Below are positions 34,258 through 46,090 of a stretch of 64,000 nt of DNA, piece after piece (position 1 is the first letter of the stretch; each line of letters starts with the position of its first letter). The notes beneath the pieces were generated by a model. The model was not told the origin of the DNA, made no database searches, and saw only the letters and a program-made list of their open reading frames with translations. A program made the position numbers and the translations under genes. The stretch comes from Chiua virens (lineage: Eukaryota > Basidiomycota > Agaricomycetes > Boletales > Boletaceae): positions 186,001 to 250,000 of the forward strand of contig JAHNUO010000022.1 of assembly GCA_019787685.1 (NCBI GenBank), in the 5' to 3' direction.

Positions 34258-36118
34258 TCAAGTTGCAAGCATGAACGAGTGGTAGTCAGCATACTTATTA
34301 ACGTAGAATGAGTTGAAGGTATCATATGATTGATGCGGTTTTACTTCAAGTGAAATGGGGCAAGTGCCACAGATAGGTACCAAGTGTGCCACACGGTAAA
34401 TTGAGTCGATATGTATTATTGCATAGTTTCGTTGGTGATCAGGAAGAGTTCCTGGGCAAACGACCCACATTCCAGTGGACTCATTAGGCTCTTCACCACC
34501 TTATCAAACCATTGAATGACTGCGCAAGGGTAAGTGACACTCTTATGGACAAAGGAGAAAAAACAGAAAACATGGGCGATCTCATACCCATGCATCCCCT
34601 CTGCTCCTGGATCCGTTCCAACAAACACGCAGTCGTATCATGGGCCTTCACCCCTCCACATCGGACACAATTGGATGTATTCTTTGTGCATCCCACCCAT
34701 TCTGCTCAGGTCGCTGGGGGCATAAAACCTAGACGATGCAGAATTGAAGACAGACATGGCACCGTCATAGACAGGAAGTTCCCCTGGTGGAATATCTGCA
34801 GTATCGCGTGGATCATTTGGGTTCAGGCACTTGAATAGGAAGCATTGAAGGAGGATAGCCAAGTTTGGGATTGCAAGTTCTGTGGTTAATATACCCACAG
34901 TTCTGGCGCGTTTATACTCTGTAAAGTCATGAGTAAAAATACCACAGATAAACCATAACGCACGTGGCCTTTGAGAGAGCTCAATGTGTGCAGCAAGTAC
35001 AGTCGCACTATGATCTAATTCCTCGTCCTGGTTATCATTCGAGAACCTCCCACCGCAGTTGGCAGACTCAGAATTTGAAGCAACACCTGGATTGTGATCA
35101 ACCATGGCAGCAAACTTGGATGGTGGGGCCATTTGGGCTTTGAAATTAGAGGTCATACTTCAAGTACTACCTTATCATTTGGAATCTGATCACGTACCTA
35201 TTAATTTAAGAGCATTTGATAAGCACGTTCCAGCAAGCATACCATGAGAGCTGAAGTCTGTTTGTGCAGCCAAGAGCTTGTCAAGGCGCTGATTGGTAAC
35301 GAGTATCTGGCCAAGTGCCTTGTATTTGTTTGAACGACAGTATGGTTTCTTTACTGCAGTAATATATTTATTCTCTGTGATTGACGAGCAGAGTCCATTT
35401 GGGGCACCAAAGAGCCGGATCAGTTCAGGGTAATGCTTGATGGCATGTTGACAAGGAAGTGAGAATGTGGAGGTGACGCCCATTGTCTTGAAAATTTCAC
35501 GGTAGTGGTGGAAATGTTCGATTGCATCTTTGACCTTACTTAACATGGAGTCAGTTATGACATTTTGACAGACAAGGTAGCACATTTCTAGGAATGCGTG
35601 AAAAGTATGCAGAACTTCATCTGGGACATAGCCCTCTATGGCTGCAATATAAACCTTGAGAGATTTCATTGTAAAAAAAGGGGAAACTACAAGAGACTTG
35701 GACTGACGGACCTTCATCAGTGCTTTGGAATCATTACTGGTCCATTGTTTGAATCCCCGACCCTGTGGGAAGTGACGAAGGCCAGAAAAAGGTGCTACTA
35801 CAGTGATACTATCACGATATTCAGAGAGTCGGGCAATGACAATACATAAAATGATAAATGAACGGTCGGTCAATATCATCCATAATCTGTTCTGCTTGTC
35901 ATGTCAATCCCGATACTTGTAGAATATACTTCTCGACCCAGTCAACCAGGTGATCCTTGAACGCTCCCTTAATGAGCTGGTGAAGTATATCTGGGGCGAT
36001 TAGTTGGTGTATATCAGCCCAGGGGAAGTCATTTGTGAACGGCTAACAAATCACTGATCAGTATTGCTGCAGTGACAAAATAGATAGATGATATGTCGTA
36101 CAACAAGGCTACCAACTA
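34258..36118 (-). pseudogene. Plavaka transposase C-terminal half, copy 2
   Basis: Identical to 22571-24431, with the HYPELIRLFGAPNGLCSSIT block and the same nonsense codon before YDCVF. It is cut from its N-terminal half (46091-48276) by the insertions. Confidence 0.85.
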
Positions 36119-37430
36119 CAGTGAGCAACAAAACTGTTGCAATGTCTGAATTCAATACAGTGCATGAAGCACACTGCAAACACAAGAAAGAATCTGACCA
36201 TGCTATAGTGAGATAAAATGTAGTATATACTCCTGGCTATAACATGTCTCCATAGGTCATGTGATTTGGATCAGTGGCTGTGGAGATAATTCCATTTTAA
36301 ACCACTCTTATCATTGCAACAGTTTTGTTGCTGATCTACTAGGGTATAGAAATTATATGTTACAATGAGATATTATACCAGCAATGTGTCATATGATGCA
36401 TAAACAGTTCAATATGATGTAAACACAGCCAAATATCATCACCTTTACCACATTTTTCATTATGAAATCCCTTTTCATTGATCAAACCAACCAGATCATT
36501 GCTTTCTTGAAATTGGGTCAATCAACCTGCCAGAGTTTTGTTTTCACTGACTTCAATCACTCTACCATGAGTCATATTTATATAGAACACTGTCACAATC
36601 TTTCCAAAGCCTCTGATGGGCACCCATTCATCATTTCTCCTACCTACATGTACTATACTGTGTGATTACTTGATACTGGAAAGGCTGGAAATGCTGTCCA
36701 GGTCACTAAAACTTTTCAATATGTAGAGAACCATCCTATACCCTCTCACACTGTCTGCTGTCACTTGAAAAATGCTGGTATGAAAGCTGTGGCAAATCAA
36801 AAACATCCACTTCTCTTCAAGTATCATAGAAGAGGAAGACTGGATTTTTCTTTAAGCCATAGATTTGGACTGTGGAGGATTGGAAATATGTTATATGGTT
36901 ATATGAGACCAGATGGTTGGAAATAGGCTTGGAAGAGGGCAAGGGAGGGCCTCAATGATAGGACTACACAGGGTATAGTCAAGTTTAGAGAAGGATTAGT
37001 GCTAATATGGGGTTGTGCAACTTGGAAAGAGGTTGGAGCACCTTGAAAAAGTGATGGTAAAGAGGATCCAGGATTGTCCTTTACATCTTGAAGAGTTTTA
37101 ATGACCTGGACAGCATTTCCAGCCTTTCTAGTATCAAGTAATCACACAGTATAGTACATGTATGTAGGTAGGAGAAATGATGAATGGGTGCCCATCAGAG
37201 GCTTTGGAAAGATTGTGACAGTGTTCTATATAAATATGACTCATGGTAGAGTGATTGAAGTCAGTGAAAACAAAACTCTGGCAGGTTGATTGACCCAATT
37301 TCAAGAAAGCAATGATCTGGTTGGTTTGATCAATGAAAAGGGATTTCATAATGAAAAATGTGGTAAAGGTGATGATATTTGGCTGTGTTTACATCATATT
37401 GAACTGTTTATGCATCATATGACACATTGC
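36119..37430 (+). mobile_element. Palindromic Tc1-like element, copy A (right end truncated)
   Basis: Starts CAGTGAGCAACAAAACTG right after TA 36117-18. The left arm (to about 36720) encodes the N-terminal helix-turn-helix part of a Tc1-like transposase (DQTNQIIAFLKLGQSTCQS, MSHIYIEHCHNL). The core continues in the same orientation (HLKNAGMKAVANQKHPLL, RRGRLDF, GIVKFREGLVLIWGCATW) with frameshifts and without the catalytic SDE-type motif. From about 37100 the sequence is the N-terminal part again, inverted. The right arm stops at about 37430, inside the ACACATTGC sequence, where gypsy-related sequence begins. Confidence 0.8.
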
Positions 37431-37730
37431 ATTGACTCCTTCACACTATGTTCACCCGATTCACCCATTGTCCCGGGCGGTTTTACTAATTTTCCTTCTG
37501 AACCGGAAGCCTCTTTTACTTGATACCATTCACCCGACCCTGATCTATCTCCTCTAACAACTCTTCCTTCGTTACTGTCCTCGCATTCCTCTACCCCTTC
37601 TAAACCATCTTCTAAATCCTCTTCATCCGTTTCTTTATCTTCTCTACTCAATCTGTCCCCTACATCCCCTTCTCGAACTGTATCGTCACCTTCACAACTG
37701 TCTTGTCCTACCCCACCTCCACAGAACCTG

Positions 37731-39265
37731 ATGGCACAACAACCCTTCCAAATGCCTTTACAAGGCACACCCAATGCCCCTAAATTTGACGGAAAAATGC
37801 CGTCCGAGTTACCGCATTACCTGGAGGACATAGAATTCCTTGGCGATGTGGCTGGTCTTACCCTGATGAACAAGGTAAAAGCTGTGTTACGCTACGTGGC
37901 CCTAGATGAAGCCGAGGTCTGGCAAACCCTGCCAGAAACAACGGCCAACCCGATGGATTGGGACGCATTCGTGTCAGTGGTTAAAAAACTATACCCCAGA
38001 TGTGAGGGTATGAACCAATATGGTTGCGCAGACCTCGAGTACTTGGCTCAGAAGTGTCACGGCGGGCAGATGCGTAACCAGGATGAGCTTGGGGAATATA
38101 CTCGAGCATTCTGTAAGGTCTCTTCCATACTAATTGCTAACCAAAAAATCTCAGACATTGACCGTAGAGCTACAGCAGGAGATCCGTGACCGGTTATGCA
38201 TCATACTACCAGATCACCACCCTAATGACCTGTATTCCATGGATGATTCCACAAAGGCGGCCACTTTTCTCCTAACGGGTTCTACATTTCACCTGACATT
38301 CACCCCCACGCTCAATCCCCCCGTTTACCTCTACATATCAACTGCCATGTCAACCAGCTCAAATACCCACACCACCCACATCAATGTATCAACCAACCAC
38401 ACCTATTCCCTCATACTCACCGGCTCCTACAGTGAAGGTAGAGACAAACCAAACCTCACGTACTTCATCTGCTTGCAAGTTCTGCAGTGGACCCGGCCAT
38501 TATATGCGTTCTTGCCCCATCTGCATTGAATACCTCAATATGGCAAAGGTGGTCAGAGGGTCTGATAACAAGCTCTACATGCTGGATGGCTCTAACATCC
38601 CTCAAGCGCCGGGCGGACAATGTTTCAAGGATGGTGTCGACTACACATGGGCCAATAACCAACTGGTTCACCCCCCTGTCGCATCCACGTCATCCAGCAG
38701 TACTACCAGGGACTTACCCCCACATATCATGGCAGGCATTCTATCATCCACACATCCGGGAACACCAGCAGTCCTAGACATCGAACTGGCCGCCTTTGCA
38801 CTCACGGACACGGATGAGGAAAGCGAACCTCTATCCATAGTAGCCGACCCGGATTTCCAGCCCTACATTGCACAGGCTTGGGCTATGTTCCAGGCAGATA
38901 AGGTGACCAAGGACAAGGGTAAACGTGTTCAGTTTGATGGCATATATATGCCACCTCGGAAACTAAACAATCGGTCAGCCACGGTGTCTGAGGAGATCAT
39001 CTCACCAGAGTTACAGACCACCAAAGAAGCTAACCCCAAATCATCATCATCATCTACGCCATCACACTCCCCACTGGCCTTGTCACCTGCACCCGCATCC
39101 ACAATAGCCGGACCGTCCAGTTCTTCTTCTTTTAGTCATGCCAACGACAATAGCAATCCTCCTTTCCGCACAGCACAAACTAATCCTTCGTTTAACCCTA
39201 CGACACAATATAGGTACTCGTTTCCGCTCGAGGATGACTCAGCTCCACAACGAGTGTTGGACTGA
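37731..39265 (+). pseudogene. Gag of gypsy 1
   Basis: MAQQPFQMPLQG, the capsid-like stretch FDGKMPSELPHYLEDIEFLG, then after a frameshift LQQEIRDRLCIILPDHHPND, and after another a CCHC zinc knuckle (CKFCSGPGHYMRSC). It ends at TGA 39265 after a Ser/Pro-rich tail. Two frameshifts (about 38150 and 38400) make it non-functional. Confidence 0.85.
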
Positions 39266-39388
39266 GTCCTGGATACGAGTATACCCGTGCCTGTTAAAGA
39301 TTTATTTGCAGTAGCACCAGAGTTCTGAAAGCAATTTCGGGACCTTACTACTACTAAACGAGTAACAACTAACCTATCCACTCAGGCT

Positions 39389-39775
39389 GTGCAGGTAAAC
39401 GAGCTCGTGGGTCTCGACCTGTTTGCAATCGAATGCGAATACGGCAACCGGATAAACAGAAATGACGACAGACTCATAGTGGCGCATCACAGTCTTCCCC
39501 TTCGGTCAATCAAGGCCAAGACAGGAGAACCCGGACGACCCATCCGATGCATCTTGGATTCTGGGTCTGAGATTGTCGCAATGCCCAAACGTATCCGGGA
39601 GACACTTGGTATCCCAATTCGGTCGGATCACACGATGAATATGTCATCTGCCAACACAAGTGTTGACAAAACAGTGGGGGTACTGGAGAACCTATCCGTA
39701 GACTTTGGTACGGGCGAAGTGATGCTTCAGGTCCAGATTCTGGCCAGGGCAAACTTTGACCTATTGCTTGGATGA
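39389..39775 (+). pseudogene. Retropepsin-like protease of gypsy 1
   Basis: The active-site motif ILDSGSEIVAMP is intact; the family usually follows with a hydrophobic-hydrophobic-Gly, here FDLLLG. It is separated from gag and RT by stops. Confidence 0.8.
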
Positions 39776-40140
39776 CCATTTCATTGTCTTATGAGTGCAA
39801 CTACTGACGATTACCCGGATGGAGCACAGATGATTACACTGCGCGACCCTAACACGGGGAAGCAATTCTCTTTGTCTACTCAGGTGTGGATGGAAGGATG
39901 ACCCGTTGCCGAGAAAAGAAACAGTGCAACAGCCATCAGACTGTCGTTGAAATGGACTTGGGTTTTAGCTATCGATGATCTGTATACCAATCAGGGAGAT
40001 TTCAATCTTCTATCCACGTCGCATCCGGTTTCGTTTTTTTTAAACCATCATTTGTTTCATCTCTCTATTTCCTGACTTCTTACACACGGCTTCTGCCTCT
40101 TTCGATCAGACCAGTCCTGCCTTCGACCAATTACTCATTT

Positions 40141-42447
40141 TTGTCATCCACACGCACAGACCCTAATCTGGACGTTCTTTCCACTATCACTTCCATTTAT
40201 TCATATGATACCATTTCGCACGTGCTGGTTTATAAACCGGTAGCACGTAAAGTTTGGTCGGTAGTTGTTCCTACCGGGGAGGAGTTTCATATCACGCGAT
40301 CTCTCCCAGACGACCCTATCGCTGGACTGAAACCTTTACCTACTTGTCCACCTGACTTTATCCCTGGACAATGTTTCACACAGGAATGCGCTGATGCTTT
40401 AGATCTTGACCTGGCTAACTGGTTATGGCCAGAAGAAGTCAAATTAATCCGATGGATCATCTGCGAACATGAAACGGCCTTTGCTTGGATACCAACTGAG
40501 CGGGGCCGTCTCCTCGAACAATATTTCCCCCCTGTCAAAATTCCTACCATACCTCATATGCCTTGGATACTGTGAAACATCCCAGTCCCCCCTGCAATGT
40601 GGGCTGACACAATTCAGATTATCAAGGACCGGATTGCGTCTGGTGTGTATGAACCCTCGACATCTGCCTATCAATCGTGGTGGTTTTGCGTCCTAAAACA
40701 GGACAGTAAATCGCTACGACTTGTCCATGACTTGCAGCTGCTGAACGCAGTCACAATCCGTGACTCTTCTACCCCACCCCTCGTTGAACACTTCACGGAA
40801 TCTTTTGCCGGATACGCAGTATATGGGATGATGGACTTGTTTGCCGGATATGACCAACATCCATTACACCTGGATTCATGCGACCTGACCACTTTCAACA
40901 GTCCAATGGGTCTGCACCGGCTCACTATGGTACCCATGGGGTACACAAATGTGGTACAAATCTATCAGGCTGACATGTCATTTATTTTGCAGGACGAGAT
41001 ACCTTGTTATACCTATCCATTCATAGATGATCTGCTGGTCAAAACAGTCTCGACCTGCTACCAAAATCCAGATGGCTCTTATGAAACCATCACAGAAAAT
41101 CCGGGTATTCGTCGCTTCATCTGGGAGCACCTCCTTGTAGTCCATTGCATCCTACAACGACTACAAAACGTCAGAGTAATGGTATCCACTAAGAAATTCG
41201 TACTCACAGCACCAGACGCAACCATAGTCGGACACAAGTGTATGGCTGATGGCCATATCCCTCATGAGAAGAAGGTACAAAAAATCCACGACTGGCCTGA
41301 GTGTCAGAACCTTACGCAAGTACACGGATTCTTAGGTGTGTGCGGTGTTCTTCGAATTTTCATCAAAAATTTTGCTACGATTGCTCAACCGTTGGTCAAC
41401 TTGACCCAAAAGAGCGTCTCATTTGAATGGGGAGAACCCCAACAAATTGCTATGCTGCGTCTCAAGGATGCGATCTGTCACTCCCCTGCTCTTCGTCGCC
41501 TGGATTATGAATCTGGGAACGAGGTTATCCTTGCAGTGGATACGTCGTACATAGCAGTTGGCTATATCTTGTCGCAGGAAGGAGATGACGGCAAGAGGTA
41601 CTCAAACTGCTTTGGATCAATTAGTCTCACAGAGGTCAAGAGCCGCTACTCTCAGGCCAAACTGGAGCTGTATGGATTGTTCTGCGCTTTGCGAGCAGTC
41701 CGGATATTCATGTTTGGTGTTGCCAATTTCACAGTGGAAGTCGATGTGAAATACATTAAGGGTATGATCAATAGGGAGGCCATCGTCAAATGTACCCTGG
41801 GAGGGGAAGTTAGCTGGCCAACGATCACTCACTCCGTTTTCTGGGCCGAACACGTCACTATACTCAAAGCAACTGGTCTTTCGCTGTACTTTATGGTACA
41901 TGGTGTCGAGCTGCTTTTTCCTTTTGATTTATCAGAGGCAACATTTCTCGTTCCCATTCCTAATGCTGACCCGGTTTCTAGTGAAAGCTTGATAGCTTGG
42001 GGAGCTCATCAGCTCCAAAAGTGTCAAACAGATATCGATTCTATCCGAGAACGTGTCTTGGCATCACGGTTTGCGTCCCTTGAAGATTTTGAGGTGTGAT
42101 TCAAGAACCGGATATGGACGAAAGAGTTTAGTTCAGGTGACCTCGTCTTGGTTCGAAATATGTGGATTGAGAAGGAGCTGAACCAGAAAACGAAGCCATG
42201 CTACCTTGGTCCAATGGTGGTCCTTTGCAGGACTACTGGAGGATCATATCTGCTAGCCGAGTTGGACAGCACCATTTCGAAACTGAGGTATGCAGCGTTT
42301 CACTTGCTACCTTACTTTCCACAGATGAAAATCACTATTCCGGTTACTGAACTGACTGGAATAGGCGATGAGGAATACAACCACTCTGACGCTGAGGAAG
42401 ATGTCGAGTATGAAGATGAAGACGAGGGCGATGTCTCACAAGACTAG
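40141..42447 (+). pseudogene. RT, RNase H and integrase C-terminus of gypsy 1
   Basis: RT blocks are LRLVHDLQLLNAVT, MMDLFAGYDQHPLH and the catalytic FIDD (41020-41031); then HGFLGVCGVLRIFIKNFA and RNase H starting VILAVDTSYIAVGYIL. Right after VKYIKGMINR (about 41780) the sequence jumps to EAIVKCTLGGEVSWPTITHS and the integrase C-terminal region (LVLVRNMWIEKELNQKTK, YLGPMVVL). The HHCC finger and D,D-35-E core are therefore deleted in frame. Stops at 40573-40575 and 42097-42099 also break the frame. Confidence 0.88.
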
Positions 42448-42533
42448 CCTTCTGTCTTTACTGCCTCCCTTATACCGCCCGATACATATTTATTCTATCC
42501 TGGGTTTAGTCCAGTGCTCTCTATTTCACCCCG

Positions 42534-43265
42534 GTGTAGGAGTTAGATACTCCCTATGGTTGTAGGATACATTTTCCTTGCTCTTCATCATGTCATATCA
42601 CCTCCCGTCTCATCCGCCATCGACTTTGTGCCAGCCCAGTTTCATTCCTAGCATTTACAGATCATCCGAATCCAATCCGAGTCCAATCTGAGTCAACGCG
42701 ATCCAATCCAGTTCCTTCATACGTATTCCGCTTCATCCGATTTGACTTGTTCTACTCAATTTGGCCTTATTAAGGTCATTACTATCCTAACACCTTTCCT
42801 TTCTTTGTCATCTACAAGGTTTGACACTCCTTCTTAGCATACTCACCCTATGTCAATCCTGTACACTTACTTAGGGTCGGATTACCTTTAACAGTCCTGG
42901 GTTATGCCCAGGACTATAAAACCATGTTTCTAACAAAAAAAATAGGGTCTTTTGGCGTTCAGGAGATCTCCTGTTTACTCTCCCGTGTGTGAGTGAGCTG
43001 GATAGTTTTTCTTTTACCTCATCCTATCGTTCCTCTGTGTCTCATCTACTTGAAACAATACTCTCATGTCCTCACCTCCACCCAGATACATTTACATCGA
43101 CCGCTTTTCATTCCGGATCGTTCAGCAGCCTCTAGGACTCTTAGACAAACCTGAATCCATCATTCCTTCAAAATATAACCCCCCTTGGGACGAACCTAAT
43201 CGCCCCACCTTTCTTCTTATCACCCATTATTTCTTTTCTACACCGGGTTTTGTCCAGTGTACTTG
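42534..43265 (+). repeat. LTR-like block 1 (probable 3' LTR of gypsy 1)
   Basis: Follows the pol end, starts TGTAGGAGTTAG and has a TATA-like GGACTATAAAACC at about 42912. A related block with the same internal spacing lies at about 45200-46060: CTATAAAA followed about 270 bp later by CCCTTGGGACGA. Exact ends are uncertain. Confidence 0.5.
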
Positions 43266-43270
43266 ATTTC

Positions 43271-43938
43271 GAAGAAAAAAACGATATCCAAGCAAATAAA
43301 AAGTCTTATGATACCCCATAGGACTGCACTCACTCACATCCTCCGCTTTCTCGCTCAGTCAGACCGAAAAGATCTAAAAACTGTAAACAAAGAAAAAAAA
43401 GAAAAACCAGAAAAACAGAAAAACAGACGTCTATCCATTTCCCCTCCTGCCCCAACGAACTAATACCTAGATTTTCGTCTTTGAACACTTGATGGGGCAC
43501 ACGCACATTTTGACCTGGTGATAGTTTTACCGATCCGCTTTCGACCGATATAGACGATAAAGGCTACAAAAGTAGGCAAAGATGCGATAGATGACTGAAG
43601 AAAACAAGACGGGCGGAACCCTGTGCTCAGGTGTCATTCATTCAGATCTCTTTTCATTCATATCGTTTCGTTACCCTTCTAATCCTTGTTTTCATACTTA
43701 GGGATCTCACTCGGACATGGGCACGGACACGGACATGGATGCGGATATCGACTATACGCTATCATACAAGTAGGGACGGGCTGGAAACGACTCAAGACAT
43801 TCCAAACGCCAGCTTTACTCTATCCAGTTCTCCCTGCTGCGAAGCAACATATGATTCCATGGCTGAAGCACGGGCCTGGAGCTCCTTGAAGAAGGACCTG
43901 GTCGACAGGAACTTTGCCTCTAGAGAGAGAATAGCGCA
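43271..43938. other. No separate gene
   Basis: A-rich stretch after LTR block 1. On the minus strand, 43800-43938 reads with coiled-coil character (SLEAKFLSTRSFFKELQARA) and may be a 3' continuation of the Zn2Cys6 gene. Confidence 0.4.
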
Positions 43939-45045
43939 TCAGATATCGTCTGCCCCATCGTAAGGCTCAGACGGCGAGCCAGTCTTAGACTTCTTCTTGG
44001 GCGACTCTGCTTCTTCCCCCCCATCTTGAAAAGGGAGTGGAGACACAGGCTTGGACTCATAGAAGAGTGGCTCAGGCACATCCGGTGTTGGAGGAGATGC
44101 GGGTGAAGGAGTGACCACGGCCTTGTGAGCCAGGATGGTAACTGTGATAACGGGTAACGCTACGAAAAAGATCAGCCAAGTTGATGCAATCCGAGGAGAG
44201 AGGTCCTACCTGCAGCCTTGGCCTTCAGATCTGCTAGTTTCCACTTCTCAACTGACGGCCCACTCTTAGCGCCCTGACCACTTGACTTGTTGCACTGGGC
44301 CTTGGCTTTGAAGCAAGGATCACAAGTGCGACCCGGAATCCCCACGCACAACTTACTAGTCCGAGCGCACATCTCGCACGCTGGGTTGTGAACCATACGA
44401 TCTGGAATTTTAAGCAGACCCTTGACTACCACCACCTCCTCCTCGTCACATGGGCTCTTGTCCATAGCGGCCTTATGAGTGGACCGCTGAAAAGAACCGT
44501 TGACAGAGCAAAATATCTGAGGTAACAGCAGTCTCACCTTGCACTTCCTGCCAGCCTCGACCTCGATGGTCTTGCCTGTTCCCGCGACCGAATCACCCAG
44601 AAGCAAAGCAGATCCGAACGACCCACCCCCCATTGCCTTGCCTGAGGCGGTTTGTTGTCTCTGAGCGTCTGCGTGTTGAGCTACTTCCCCCTGCCATCTA
44701 CGAAAAAACATGGTTGCTTCGCGCATCGTCTTCACCGTCTCGTCACTGAGGCGTCAGGAAACGCCATGCAATTTAGCCTGGCTAAGGGCGGTATTCAGAT
44801 GCTCCTACAAATCCGGTTAATACCTGATCAACACTAAGAAATTCGCGAAGTACCAAAGCCCATTGCCACTCCTGGCACCATCCCTCCTGTTCTTCTTGCA
44901 GCTTCTCCTTATCATCTGGCACTGCCAGCACCACAGCTGCAATCTGATCCTTTCCTTGTGCAAGGTTCTTCTCGACCTTGACAGTCACCTCATTGATGGG
45001 AGAGTCTGTGAATGCAAGGATGGAGTTGAGGGACGTAAGAGACAT
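43939..45045 (-). CDS. Hypothetical protein with a Zn2Cys6-like cluster
   Basis: Exons run from ATG 45045 (MSLTSLNSILAFTDSPIN) through a Glu/Gln-rich helix to an intron at about 44837, then DETVKTMREATMFFRRWQGE, GKTIEVEAGRKCK, an intron, RSTHKAAMDKSP, and CEMCARTSKLC...CDPCFKAKAQC. The cysteine spacing is CX2CX6CX7CX2CX6C, exactly that of GAL4-type Zn2Cys6 domains, but it sits mid-protein. A last intron leads to a Pro/Ser tail with KKKSK and stop 43939. One in-frame TGA (VS-stop-RLS) replaces a likely Arg. Related genes are, as I recall, common near basidiomycete retroelements. It lies between two LTR-like blocks on the opposite strand. Function unknown. Confidence 0.55.
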
Positions 45046-45199
45046 GGTGACGAGTAGCAAATCAGGAGGAGAGTAAACTTGTCGAAAGAACGGACAGCCA
45101 ACGCAAGGCTTTAATGCACAGCCGATCCCAGTCACCAGTTCAAGGTCAGCGTTCGCAGGTGTCATGTGACTGACTGAGGACAGTCAGTATTCAAGTCCT

Positions 45200-46060
45200 T
45201 GTCAGGTGTAGGAGTCAATGACCCCTTGAGGTGATAAACCCGTATTCCTGCTTTGTTTACAGGATGCCCAGACTGCCCACATCGATTGTCCTACCCATCC
45301 GTCGTGGTCCCGTGTCCATCCGAGTGGATCCAACCCATATTTGTATGTTTTGTTTTTTGTTCCTACACGTTTTCGCGCGAGGTGACCGAATCAGGTTGCT
45401 CGATTGGGATTGCATGACGTACACTAATCAACTCTTTTTTTGTCCAATTTCTATTTTATTTCGTACCTTCTTAGATTTTTTTTAGACGGTTCCGTGTTAT
45501 TGACACGTATCCGATTGGTTATAAGGAACGGATAGTCGGGTTGTACGATGTTTTAAAGGTAGTCCATTGATTCACGAATCAAACCTTATCCCATCTTGAC
45601 AGAACATTGTTTTCATTTTCACGGGTTGATCTCCATGAGAGACAGCTCCATATATGTACGCTTTCCTTATTTATTTGATACTTTATCTGCTGTAAAAGTC
45701 CCGGGAATACCTGAGACTATAAAATTTGTGTTCGTAAATAAAAATTTCATCTTTTGATCCCCATTTTCTCTTGCGTTCTAAGTTGCCTCATCCGTTTAAC
45801 TATCTTTTCTATCCGCCCTTACTTGTACTCAATCACCATTGTGCTCAAGTCTCTGCCTTGTCGCTGAACTATCTGACTGTCCGCATTTCAGCCGGTTTTG
45901 TCGATCTTCATACGGTTTCACCCGGGAACGCGTCCGGATTGCTTTCAAAGCTCTTGTCAACGCCTTGACACTTCGTCTCCAACCTCAGAACCCCTTGGGA
46001 CGAGTCATACTCGCACCCATCCCTTTTCTTTCTATCTGACAGTTCTACTAATACTGTTCC
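45200..46060 (+). repeat. LTR-like block 2
   Basis: Diverged relative of 42534-43265, sharing GAGACTATAAAATTTGTG and, about 270 bp on, CCCTTGGGACGAGTC. It may be a solo LTR or one end of an older insertion. Boundaries are approximate. Confidence 0.4.
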
Positions 46061-46090
46061 TGTCACACCAGCCCGTTTTATAGTTCTTCA

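Larger units (their letters stand above)
31682..36118 (-). mobile_element. Plavaka transposon, copy 2, inner half
   Basis: Opposite orientation to copy 1. It begins at a terminus reading CATCAGCAAATTGTCG and is identical to 22571-27004 in reverse complement. It is broken off at TA 36117-36118 by the Tc1-like element; the rest of the transposon resumes at 46091 after about 10 kb of inserted DNA and loss of about 100 bp. Confidence 0.85.
31685..36118 (-). repeat. Right arm of the apparently perfect inverted repeat
   Basis: Partner of 22571-27004. The 4.7 kb between the arms holds the P450, the R2 fragment and the LINE piece. Confidence 0.93.
37431..43265 (+). mobile_element. Ty3/gypsy retrotransposon 1, 5'-truncated, integrase-deleted
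   Basis: Gag, protease, RT, RNase H, integrase C-terminal remnant and an LTR-like block lie in this order on the plus strand. The 5' LTR and primer-binding site are not visible; the element abuts the truncated Tc1-like copy directly. Frameshifts and stops separate the parts. Confidence 0.85.

Noticed and set aside
22571..36118. Assembly artefact as sole explanation for the identical arms
   Set aside because: The two copies have different neighbours on both sides (Tc1 insertion, different outer halves), so at least two real copies exist; local collapse of the inner arms cannot be excluded and is noted in the finding.
42148..42447. Separate acidic-tailed gene
   Set aside because: It is the C-terminal part of the gypsy 1 integrase region, separated only by a stop codon.
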